A stretch of 64,000 nt of DNA from Leptospira congkakensis (lineage in GTDB: Bacteria > Spirochaetota > Leptospiria > Leptospirales > Leptospiraceae), in contig NZ_RQGQ01000022.1 in the NCBI RefSeq assembly GCF_004770265.1, positions 32,583 to 96,582 on the forward strand, in the 5' to 3' direction. Positions 56,497-64,000 of the stretch are shown here, in pieces. Position 1 is the first letter of the stretch. Each line of letters starts with the position of its first letter. A model generated the notes under the pieces. The model was not told where the DNA came from and searched no databases. It saw only the letters and a list, made by a program, of their open reading frames with translations. The position numbers and the translations under genes were made by a program.

Positions 56497-59400
56497 ATGT
56501 TCAGAGTCTGTATTTCCATCATTTTCCTCGTGTTCTCCACCTTTACAGTCTCTTGCCAATCCATAACACCCCATAATTTTCTGATGTTATTCGGTTCTTT
56601 CTTTGTTTCCACAACCGGACAAGGTTCCGTTATTTACGAAGCTCCAAATTTTTTATTCACGAGTGAAAATGGAAAACAAGCAGAATTCACAGTTCGTTTG
56701 AACATAGAGCCGAACAGTTCAGTAAGAATTGGTCCCATCACCGTTTCTGATCCCACCGAAGGTGTATTATTATCAGCAACTTATCTTGAATTTACTAGTA
56801 ACAATTGGGACATACCACAAAGCGTTCGTTTGGCGGGCGTTGATGATTTAATTGCAGATGGAAATCAAAATTATAGAGTCCAACTGGGAAGTATATTTAC
56901 AACAGACATTCGGTTTTCTGCACAAGGACTTCCCGTATTACTCGTTGTCAATACGGATGATGAAACTTCCGGTGTGGCAGCGAGTCCTACTTTTGGTCTC
57001 CTCACATCGGAAACTGGAGAAACGGGAACCATTGCTTATGTTTTACAAACAAGACCAATGCAAGATGTCATCATTCGGAATTTTGTTTCAAGTGATACAA
57101 CCGAAGCAACTGTTGCAGCAGTAGAACTTGTATTCACACCTAACAATTGGAATGTGCCTCAAACAATTATTGTCACTGGTGTAGATGACTTTAGTGTAGA
57201 TGATAGTACATTTCAAATCTCAGCAGATCCAACTGTTTCTAATGACCCTGCTTATATGGGAAAACCAATTCCTGTCATTACCGGAACTAATGTGGATGAT
57301 GATGTAGCTGGGTTCACTGTTGTGAATTTATCTGGCCTTACAACTACAGAGGCTGGTGGGGCTGTCAGTTTTGCTGTGGTGATGAATACTTTGCCTACAA
57401 GTTCGGTAACGATTCCTTCGATCGTAGCCACTCCAAGTTCAGAAGGAACAGCTTCCCCTTCTTCTCTCACTTTTGCACCGGGAACATGGTTTACTCCCCA
57501 AATTGTCACTGTGACTGGTGTGAATGATTTTATTGTGGATGGACCAAAAACAGTTACTATCGTAACCGGTGCCTCTGTTTCCGCTGATACGGATTACAAT
57601 GGTTTGGCGGGTCCGGTATTTCCTTCTGTAACTAATACGGATGACGATGTCCCTGGATTTGTACTCACTTCCCCAGGTAGTTTGACAATTTCTGAAAATG
57701 GGGGAAACTTATCTTTTGCCATCCATCTTTTGTCTCAACCACCGCCCGGATTTACCGTAACACTCACAGGAATTTCAGAAAACAATACCATCACCAATAT
57801 CAATACCACAAACCTAGTTTTTACCAATGCCAATTGGAATGTAGACCAATACATAAACGTAACTACAAATAACAATTCCATTGATGAAGACACAAGATCT
57901 GTCACCTTGCAGTTTGGAACTGTAGATACAGGAGGATCCGCCGATCCAGTTTACAATTCAGTATCACCACCGGCATCAGTTACCATTTTGGTAACTGATG
58001 ATGACACGGCAGGCTTTACCGTCACACCAGTCGGTGGACTCGTGGTTCATGAAAATGGAACTCCTTCGACGGAAACCTTTACGGTAGTTTTAAATTCAGA
58101 ACCAACAAACTCTGTCAGTATCCCGAGCATCACATCCAGCAATACTTCTGAAATAACGGTTTCTCCCAATTCCTTAAACTTTACCTCAGGAAATTGGAAC
58201 ACCCCACAAACTGTCACCATCACTTCCGTGTTAGATGGAGTGGATGACGGGGATCAAAATGTAAACATCACTTTTGGAAATTCTGTATCGGCAGATCCAA
58301 AATACAATTCTATCTCTATACCCGCCGTCACTGCAATCAATACAGATAGCAATGAACCATTGGTTCGGATTCAAAATCTTTCAGCTTCTTCCATGTTGGA
58401 AAATGGAACCTCTACCATCACATTTGAAATTAGGCTTTCTCTAAAACCAAATGCCAATGTTACCATTGGGCCAATTACTTCCTCTGATGGAACAGAGGCG
58501 GTATTACTCAATAGTTCTTCTGGTATTGCCGCATCCAGAACTCTTACCTTTACACCCACAAATGGACAGGCAGCAAATTATTCCGGTAATACCAGTGATA
58601 GCGGATGGAATGTGGTACAAGTGGTGACAATCCGTTCTGTTTCCGATTCCTTTGACGATGGAAACATCCCCGTAACGATTCACATTCCACAAGCAAGTGG
58701 TTCTTATTTTACTGGACTCTATCCTACAGGCACTCTTCCTGGGTATACAGAAGCTAGCGGTGATTTGGTGATCACCATTATCGACAATGATACAGCTGGT
58801 TTTACAATTTCATCTACAACACTGAACCTTACCGAAGGTGGAAGCGATGGAACCTTTACCGTTCGTTTGAATTCAGCACCCTGTGACACTCCCGCCAATT
58901 TAGCAGCTTGTGCCGCAGGTTCCGTCACCATTCCGATTTCAGGGGAAACCTTTAATTTACCAGACAGTGTGCAGTATACATTTTCCCCAACAAGTTTGAC
59001 ATTCACTCATACCAATTTTTCAACAGCACAAACTGTGACTGTTGTTGTGGTCAATGATTCCATCAATGAAATCAATACAAGAACCCATATACTTACATTA
59101 GGTATCATCACGGGATCAGGAACCGATTATGAAGGAATGAATCCGCCTGACATCACCATCAATATTACAGACGATGACAATCCTTCTCCGAGCATTCTAT
59201 TCACTTTAAATGCGGGCCAACCTTACTTCACAACAGAGGCAGGACAATCGGCGATGTATAGTCTTAGACTCGGAAGTCGACCCATTCCAGGAAACCAAGT
59301 CACCGTAACGGTAGCAACTTCTGATGCCACGGAAGGGATGATTAATGATGGAGGAACGCCTGTTAGTTCCAAGCAGTATCTCTTTGATGAAACCAATTGG

Positions 59401-60726
59401 AGTACATCCGTTCCTGTAGAAATCCAAGGTGTTTCCGATATTTTAACTGATGGGAACGTAAGTTATAATATCACAGTGAATGGAACAGAAACAGGTTCTA
59501 TGCCCTCTTGGTATGTTAGTTTTGTCGGAAGTACGGGAACCACGGCCACACTTGTAAATTATAGCACATCGGAGAATCCAGTGACTGTGGTCACACCAAT
59601 GAGTATGACCAGAGCCGAAAACTCGGCATCCTTCCCTATCTATGTCCTTCTCAGCCAAACACCTACAGATGATGTCACGGTTCCCATTTCGGTAACAACA
59701 ACCTTCCCTTGCCAATTGATTGTGGCACCTGACGTCCCACAATTTTCAATCTCAACGACTTCTCTAACGATCACAAGTGCCAATTGGAATACGATTGGAT
59801 CACATAACACAATCACTATAACCCCCAATGATGATGCAGTGGATGATGGAAACGTATCTTGCCCCATTGTTGTAGGAATCCTTTCTTCCACCGATGGATT
59901 TTATAATGGAGTGAATCCTTACCCATCCTCTAATTATCCAATGCTCACATTGAACGATAATGATAGTGCAGGTATCACAACATCAGGTTTTACTCCAACC
60001 AATGTCATTACCTCCCAATCAGGAGCCTCTTCTGAATTTTACATTCATTTGGATTCGCAACCCACAACGAATGTCACCGTAAACTTTAACACAACTCCTG
60101 GCGGACTAGTGAGTTTTCCCACAGCTCCACTTACATTCACACCCAGTAATTTTGGTTCAGGCCAACTAGTCACTGTTACTGGACTTGATACTGCCGCCCT
60201 CGGTGACGTGAGTTATACCATTGCCTCTGTAGTGACCTCCGGAGAAACAGGCACAGGGTTCACACCTTCGACGATTTATAGTGCTCTCACCCCTCTTTCT
60301 ATCTCTGCCACACATATCAATTATATTTATGATATTGTTCCTTGCACCGATCCAAATCCAATGAATGTTTGTGGAACTTCAGCCAATAGTTCTGGTGGAC
60401 TTGTTACTTCACCTAACTTAATCACAACGGAACTTGGTGGCCAATCAAGGTTCCAAGTTCGTTTGCGTGCGAGACCTATCTCGAATGTTACCATTCCCGT
60501 CTCAAGTTCGAATGTTGCCGAAGGAACAAGTTCTGTTTCTAGTTTGGTTTTTACTTCGAGCGATTGGAATACGTACCAAAACGTAGTCCTTACAGGAGTG
60601 GATGACTTTCTTGTGGATGGGAATATGGCTTATTCAATTTTATTTGGATCGCTCAGTGGTGGAGGGAGTGGGTTCAACGGTGAATCTTTGCCAAATGTTT
60701 CTGTAACAAATCAAGATAACGATTGA
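56497..60726 (+). CDS. Lipoprotein with about eleven Calx-beta-like repeats
   Basis: 1409 residues. Lipobox Cys20 (TVSC). From about 45 to the end the chain is a tandem array of ~100-125-residue units; I count eleven. Each has the order TSENG/TTEAGG, then the SVTIPSITSS strand, E-x-x-x-S-P-x-x-L-x-F-T-x-x-N-W-x-x-P-Q-x-V-x-V-x-G-V-D-D-x-x-x-D-G, and ends with NTDDD, DNDTAGF or similar acidic turns. This is the Calx-beta/adhesin-like pattern; the acidic turns could bind calcium. Units 7-10 have longer loops, and one has extra cysteines. It is likely a surface-exposed rod. It is a single gene, divergent from the CoA transferase gene and with no visible secretion partner. Confidence 0.85.
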   Translation: MFRVCISIIFLVFSTFTVSCQSITPHNFLMLFGSFFVSTTGQGSVIYEAPNFLFTSENGKQAEFTVRLNIEPNSSVRIGPITVSDPTEGVLLSATYLEFTSNNWDIPQSVRLAGVDDLIADGNQNYRVQLGSIFTTDIRFSAQGLPVLLVVNTDDETSGVAASPTFGLLTSETGETGTIAYVLQTRPMQDVIIRNFVSSDTTEATVAAVELVFTPNNWNVPQTIIVTGVDDFSVDDSTFQISADPTVSNDPAYMGKPIPVITGTNVDDDVAGFTVVNLSGLTTTEAGGAVSFAVVMNTLPTSSVTIPSIVATPSSEGTASPSSLTFAPGTWFTPQIVTVTGVNDFIVDGPKTVTIVTGASVSADTDYNGLAGPVFPSVTNTDDDVPGFVLTSPGSLTISENGGNLSFAIHLLSQPPPGFTVTLTGISENNTITNINTTNLVFTNANWNVDQYINVTTNNNSIDEDTRSVTLQFGTVDTGGSADPVYNSVSPPASVTILVTDDDTAGFTVTPVGGLVVHENGTPSTETFTVVLNSEPTNSVSIPSITSSNTSEITVSPNSLNFTSGNWNTPQTVTITSVLDGVDDGDQNVNITFGNSVSADPKYNSISIPAVTAINTDSNEPLVRIQNLSASSMLENGTSTITFEIRLSLKPNANVTIGPITSSDGTEAVLLNSSSGIAASRTLTFTPTNGQAANYSGNTSDSGWNVVQVVTIRSVSDSFDDGNIPVTIHIPQASGSYFTGLYPTGTLPGYTEASGDLVITIIDNDTAGFTISSTTLNLTEGGSDGTFTVRLNSAPCDTPANLAACAAGSVTIPISGETFNLPDSVQYTFSPTSLTFTHTNFSTAQTVTVVVVNDSINEINTRTHILTLGIITGSGTDYEGMNPPDITINITDDDNPSPSILFTLNAGQPYFTTEAGQSAMYSLRLGSRPIPGNQVTVTVATSDATEGMINDGGTPVSSKQYLFDETNWSTSVPVEIQGVSDILTDGNVSYNITVNGTETGSMPSWYVSFVGSTGTTATLVNYSTSENPVTVVTPMSMTRAENSASFPIYVLLSQTPTDDVTVPISVTTTFPCQLIVAPDVPQFSISTTSLTITSANWNTIGSHNTITITPNDDAVDDGNVSCPIVVGILSSTDGFYNGVNPYPSSNYPMLTLNDNDSAGITTSGFTPTNVITSQSGASSEFYIHLDSQPTTNVTVNFNTTPGGLVSFPTAPLTFTPSNFGSGQLVTVTGLDTAALGDVSYTIASVVTSGETGTGFTPSTIYSALTPLSISATHINYIYDIVPCTDPNPMNVCGTSANSSGGLVTSPNLITTELGGQSRFQVRLRARPISNVTIPVSSSNVAEGTSSVSSLVFTSSDWNTYQNVVLTGVDDFLVDGNMAYSILFGSLSGGGSGFNGESLPNVSVTNQDND

Positions 60727-60742
60727 TTCAAATCATCCTCCT

Positions 60743-62542
60743 CTACTGCACATATCCTTGTTTCTTTAAAATCTCCAAAGCATCCGTTCCTAATTCTTGT
60801 TTGGATGAATAAGATTTTTTTTGTCCACCTTCCTTCCAAAAATAAACCTTTGCTTTCGGAATAAACATAGGTCGTTTTGCTCCGGATTCATATAACAAAT
60901 CACAGTTGGTATTACAAGATGCCATACTGAGACCAAAGTAACCTGTAAAAATTTCTGATTTTGGAATTTGTTTTTTTGAAAACCAAACAGTAAATTCGGG
61001 AAAACTCACATCAGGATACACTTCGAAACTAATTTCAAAAGGTTCTAATCGTTTGGTTTGGATTTGTATCAACTTACCATGTTCTTCAAGAAAAACATCT
61101 TTTGGATAAGTTGCCATCCGAATGGTTCCGCTTGGTACCCGAATTTGTATTTCTGTATCTTTTGACTCTGGTTGGATGGAAAGATGATACAATGGAAGTT
61201 TAGGTTCCATCGAACGAATTTGTTTCCAAAACCTTAGGATTTTCTTTTCCAAATCAGGTTTGAGTTTCATATCCTGAATCGTGGAGATGTTTGCTATTCG
61301 TAATGGATTTTCTTGGTTAGGGTCTTTTTTTGTATCCGAATACAAATAGAATTCACTTCCCACAGAACCTTGCCAAAATTTTCCGAGTTCGTGAAACCGG
61401 TAGGATCTTTGTAAAAGAAATTCTGATCCTTCCCCATATCCTTGTGTGAATCTAGTTTCACCGTAGTACGTTCGTTTTGTGGTTTCGCGATTTTCAATCA
61501 ATGGTTTTAAAGATTTACCTTGTATCATACTCGGAGTGGCGAATCCAAGATAATCCAAAATCGTTGGGAACAAATCAATCGATCTTGTCATTTCTTTGAT
61601 GGATAGTTTTCCCGACTTACCTGGGAGTTTGATGAGTAACGGAACATGGATATTTTCCAAAAACAAATCCTGTCCATGTCCGTAATATGTATTGGTTCCT
61701 GTAAAAGGAGAAATGGCATGGCCCGCAAACATCACCTCACCATGGTCAGCTGTAATGAGGATGAGAGTATTCTCCCAAAGATTTTTGTTTTTTAGTTCTT
61801 CAAAAACTTTTCCAAGCTCCTCATCGACAAAAGCAACTTCTCCAAGATAATTTGTTTTCTTTTCATCCAAAACTTCGTTCGTTTTGATTCGATCCGTAAA
61901 TCCAGGTGGCGGTGTGTAAGGTTTGTGTGGGTCGTTATAATTTAAAAACAGAAAGAATGGTTTTTTCTCTAACGAAATTTCTTCCAATACTTCAAAAGTT
62001 TTTTTAGTAATTTTTTTTGTGTCTTCGCTATAATTGGAAAAATCGAATAATCGATCAAAACCAACGTCCACTCCTAACCCAAATTTATCCGTTAAAAACG
62101 GATTGTTCCCAACCATATAAGTAACAAAAGATTGGTCTTTTAAAAATTTGGGAAGTGGCCTCTTTTCACTCCTGTAAAAAGCTTCGGCCTCTGACTTTGG
62201 TGTAGGATAGTCCCAAAAATTAACAGGATTGGCCGATGCATATTTACCTGTAAAAAATACAAGTGTGGATGGTCTTGTCCATGCAGCATTGACTAAATGA
62301 TACTGAAAGGAAATCGCATTTTTTTGAAACAATTCTAAGTTAGGTGTCACCCCATATTTGCCGATGATATCCCCACGAAGGGAATCAATCACAATCCAAA
62401 GAACATTGGGACGGGGTTGTAAGGCAAATGAATCAGATCCAGAACCAACCTCCGAATCTGTTTTTTTACAAACTAATACAAAAAGAAATAAAATGGAAAA
62501 AAATAAAAATTTTAGTTTTAGAAAAAAGAATTTAGATTTCAA
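60743..62542 (-). CDS. Sulfatase-family (alkaline phosphatase superfamily) lipoprotein
   Basis: 599 residues; lipobox Cys25 (VLVC). Motifs: PNVLWIVIDSLRGD (metal Asp), WTRPSTLVFFTGKY at the nucleophile site, DPHKPYTPP, and TADHGE (second metal site). The usual sulfatase nucleophile motif C/S-x-P-x-R is replaced by a WTRPST form, seen in phosphatase or phosphoethanolamine-type relatives, so true sulfatase activity is unsure. A C-terminal beta-rich domain of about 120 residues is unusual for sulfatases. The stop overlaps the start codon region of nothing, but its ATG overlaps the SMR-like gene stop by 4 bases (62539-62542), coupling the two. Confidence 0.85.
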   Translation of the reverse strand: MKSKFFFLKLKFLFFSILFLFVLVCKKTDSEVGSGSDSFALQPRPNVLWIVIDSLRGDIIGKYGVTPNLELFQKNAISFQYHLVNAAWTRPSTLVFFTGKYASANPVNFWDYPTPKSEAEAFYRSEKRPLPKFLKDQSFVTYMVGNNPFLTDKFGLGVDVGFDRLFDFSNYSEDTKKITKKTFEVLEEISLEKKPFFLFLNYNDPHKPYTPPPGFTDRIKTNEVLDEKKTNYLGEVAFVDEELGKVFEELKNKNLWENTLILITADHGEVMFAGHAISPFTGTNTYYGHGQDLFLENIHVPLLIKLPGKSGKLSIKEMTRSIDLFPTILDYLGFATPSMIQGKSLKPLIENRETTKRTYYGETRFTQGYGEGSEFLLQRSYRFHELGKFWQGSVGSEFYLYSDTKKDPNQENPLRIANISTIQDMKLKPDLEKKILRFWKQIRSMEPKLPLYHLSIQPESKDTEIQIRVPSGTIRMATYPKDVFLEEHGKLIQIQTKRLEPFEISFEVYPDVSFPEFTVWFSKKQIPKSEIFTGYFGLSMASCNTNCDLLYESGAKRPMFIPKAKVYFWKEGGQKKSYSSKQELGTDALEILKKQGYVQ

Positions 62543-62928
62543 GATTTAACATCAAACATTTGCAAGGCGGTTAACCAAACACCTATCAATATAAATGCAA
62601 TTCCTAACCATTGTGTCAAATTCAATCGTTCTTTAAAAAATATAGCGGATGCAATGAGAACAATGATAAAACCACTTGAAGTAAATACAGGATAAGCGAG
62701 GGAAAGTTTCAAACCCTTTCCTAAAACATAGCGATATCCAAGTAAGGCCAAACCGAAACTGGCAAGCCCACCGATAAAGTATGGGTTAAACACCGTAAAG
62801 ATTGTATCCCAAAGACCACCTGACAACGTTTTTGTATGATCTTGCATAGAAGAAGATTTGATTAAAATATTAGCCAATGCATTAAAGAATACGGCTATAC
62901 AGAAGAAGAGGATGACCTGGAATTGCAT
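62539..62928 (-). CDS. Four-TM SMR/EamA-type small transporter
   Basis: 129 residues with four membrane helices, the SMR size. The segments ANILIKSSS, YRYVLGKGLKLSLAYPVFTSSGFIIVLIASAIFFKERLNLTQWLGIAFILIGVWL match the EmrE/ArnE-ArnF type, where a half-transporter dimerises. The EmrE glutamate in helix 1 is not present at the expected place, so drug export is unlikely; lipid-linked or amine substrates are possible. It precedes the sulfatase-like lipoprotein gene with a 4-base overlap, which suggests work on an envelope substrate. Confidence 0.8.
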   Translation of the reverse strand: MQFQVILFFCIAVFFNALANILIKSSSMQDHTKTLSGGLWDTIFTVFNPYFIGGLASFGLALLGYRYVLGKGLKLSLAYPVFTSSGFIIVLIASAIFFKERLNLTQWLGIAFILIGVWLTALQMFDVKS

Positions 62929-62976
62929 GGGATAGAGACAAAATCCGATCTAAATCGGGAAGGGTCAAATAGAAAA

Positions 62977-63822
62977 ATGAAATCAAAATCCTTTCGGTTC
63001 AGAAACTGGGAATGTGCTTATTTAGATTCGGAAACTCCGGGTCCCGTTCTCGTTTTCTGTCATGCCAACGGCTATAGTGCCGGCTGTTACAATTATTACT
63101 TTCAATTATTATCAAAACACTACCGAGTCATCGCTCCTGATTTTTTAGGACATGGGCGTTCCGAGTTTAGTTTAAAATTTAATAACTGGAATGTGTTTCG
63201 AGATCAAATCCTCGCCCTTCTTGACCACGAATCCATAACCAAAACAAATATCATCGGCCATTCACTCGGAGGAGCTTCCTCTCTCCTTGCGGCTGCCAAG
63301 GAACCGGATCGTTTCGATAAGGTTCTTGCGATGGATCCAGTCATCTTGGGATGGAAATTGGTTTTTCTTTCTAAATTTTTGGACAACCCGCTCGCCATAG
63401 GTGCCAAAAAAAGACGAAGCCACTTCAAATCGATTGAACTTGTTAGGCGGTCATTTCGAAAGTTCCCAGCCTTTGCCAACTTTGAACCTTCCATCTTTGA
63501 GGATTATCTAAACTCTTGTTTTGTCAGCACTGGAAACGACACGGAAGTCAAACTTTGTTGTGATCCAAGAGTGGAAGCACGGATCTTTGGACATGCCCAC
63601 TTTCATGTCTTTAAAAATTTCTACGGCATCAAAACCGAAAACCATATAGCTATTCCAGAAAAATTTGAAGTCTGTAGTCCGAAGTATGCCAACATACTCG
63701 CGAAAGTACATCCCAAATCCGATGTTACGATCTTTCCTGAATTCACACATTTTTTTCCTTTCGAAAGACCAAAGGAAACTTGGAACTGGATGCAGCGATG
63801 TTTGGAGATTAAAGAAGATTGA
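62977..63822 (+). CDS. Alpha/beta hydrolase
   Basis: 281 residues from ATG 62977 (GGGAAGGG lies 12 bases ahead; the longer start at 62923 overlaps the divergent gene). The fold shows the oxyanion HANGYSAG (29-36), FLGHGRSEF, nucleophile elbow GHSLGG with Ser96, and a His in EFTHFFPFERP near the C-terminus. No signal peptide is present. The pattern is that of cytoplasmic epoxide-hydrolase or esterase-like enzymes; the substrate is unknown. It is divergent from the SMR-like gene. Confidence 0.87.
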   Translation: MKSKSFRFRNWECAYLDSETPGPVLVFCHANGYSAGCYNYYFQLLSKHYRVIAPDFLGHGRSEFSLKFNNWNVFRDQILALLDHESITKTNIIGHSLGGASSLLAAAKEPDRFDKVLAMDPVILGWKLVFLSKFLDNPLAIGAKKRRSHFKSIELVRRSFRKFPAFANFEPSIFEDYLNSCFVSTGNDTEVKLCCDPRVEARIFGHAHFHVFKNFYGIKTENHIAIPEKFEVCSPKYANILAKVHPKSDVTIFPEFTHFFPFERPKETWNWMQRCLEIKED

Positions 63823-64000
63823 AATAGGTTTAGGAAAGACTGAAGAATTTGGGCGCCTCGAATTGGTTAGGTGGATTAGAATCGAAGCCTTAACCGACCG
63901 CGCTTTCCGCTCCAATCTTTCCTACTGGTATTCCCCGTTTATTTCGGACAATAAATTAAGCACATCGCTTTTCATATAACTTTCTAAATACAATAGGAGA
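63823..64000. other. Intergenic end of window, no gene supported
   Basis: I see no gene in these 178 bases. There is a G/C-rich patch (GGGCGCC, near 63850) and CGCGCTTTCCGCTCC (63899-63913) inside a more A/T-rich stretch. The last bases AGGAGA could be the ribosome site of a gene that starts just past the window. Confidence 0.4.

Noticed and set aside
1..64000. CRISPR arrays, tRNA or rRNA genes, insertion sequences
   Set aside because: I looked for regular direct repeats, cloverleaf-like blocks and transposase motifs by eye and saw none; a short tRNA could still be missed.

Overview
The window looks like a chromosomal stretch of a Leptospira species, probably from the saprophytic (L. biflexa-like) group. 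The reasons are the moderate-to-low G+C, many lipoproteins with loose spirochaete-type lipoboxes, dense signalling genes (HDOD, PAS, GAF, GGDEF, class III cyclase, histidine kinase), and housekeeping genes of spirochaete flavour (eukaryotic-type icd, trmB, rsgA, tpx). The assignment comes from protein character alone and no search was run. I see no rRNA, tRNA, CRISPR array, transposase or integrase.

Layout. 1-1.8 kb: the end of an HDOD regulator overlapping an orphan ABC ATPase gene; a terminator for the opposite strand lies inside the last codons of the ATPase gene. 2-5.7 kb: a giant carboxypeptidase-regulatory-like lipoprotein. 5.9-9 kb: a DUF445 protein, an epimerase-like SDR and an exported protein. 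9.05-10.4 kb: an arsenic-type operon (arsR, arsC, DUF6428) behind a perfect palindrome, with no efflux pump visible. 10.4-13.9 kb: a signalling cluster (four-PAS protein without an ATPase domain, 7-TM protein, GAF-GGDEF). 14-16.2 kb: SCO1-like, MORN and YHYH lipoproteins, possibly metal (copper) related. 16.4-20.2 kb: GNAT, acyl-CoA dehydrogenase, lipoprotein hydrolase, SDR.

20.28-23.38 kb is the most accessory-looking locus. It is an A+T-rich NACHT NTPase gene whose N-terminal part is a Mrr/PD-(D/E)XK-type nuclease domain. One in-frame TAA at codon 139 splits nuclease from NTPase, although the frame stays open on both sides. It resembles the bacterial NACHT anti-phage proteins and is either freshly broken or expressed as two pieces.

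23.5-36 kb: an ArsR-SRPBCC pair, DUF4180, a double-GAF protein, aldo-keto reductase plus LLM flavin monooxygenase, an SSS transporter, an orphan Imm-5-like protein, a rhomboid with the catalytic His replaced by Gln and a zinc ribbon added, an adenylate cyclase, a Tudor-like exported protein and icd with a clear terminator. 36-39.7 kb: small hypotheticals, a lipocalin-like protein, an MBL hydrolase and trmB. 39.8-46 kb: three lipoprotein genes chained by 4-base overlaps (FecR, PEGA, large TPR/beta-propeller). 46-56.4 kb: rsgA back to back with a histidine kinase, a desaturase, tpx, a YhaO/YhaN-like nuclease/ATPase pair and a CoA transferase. 56.5-60.7 kb: a lipoprotein of about eleven Calx-beta-like repeats. 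60.7-63.8 kb: a membrane-anchored sulfatase-family enzyme, an SMR-like transporter and an alpha/beta hydrolase.
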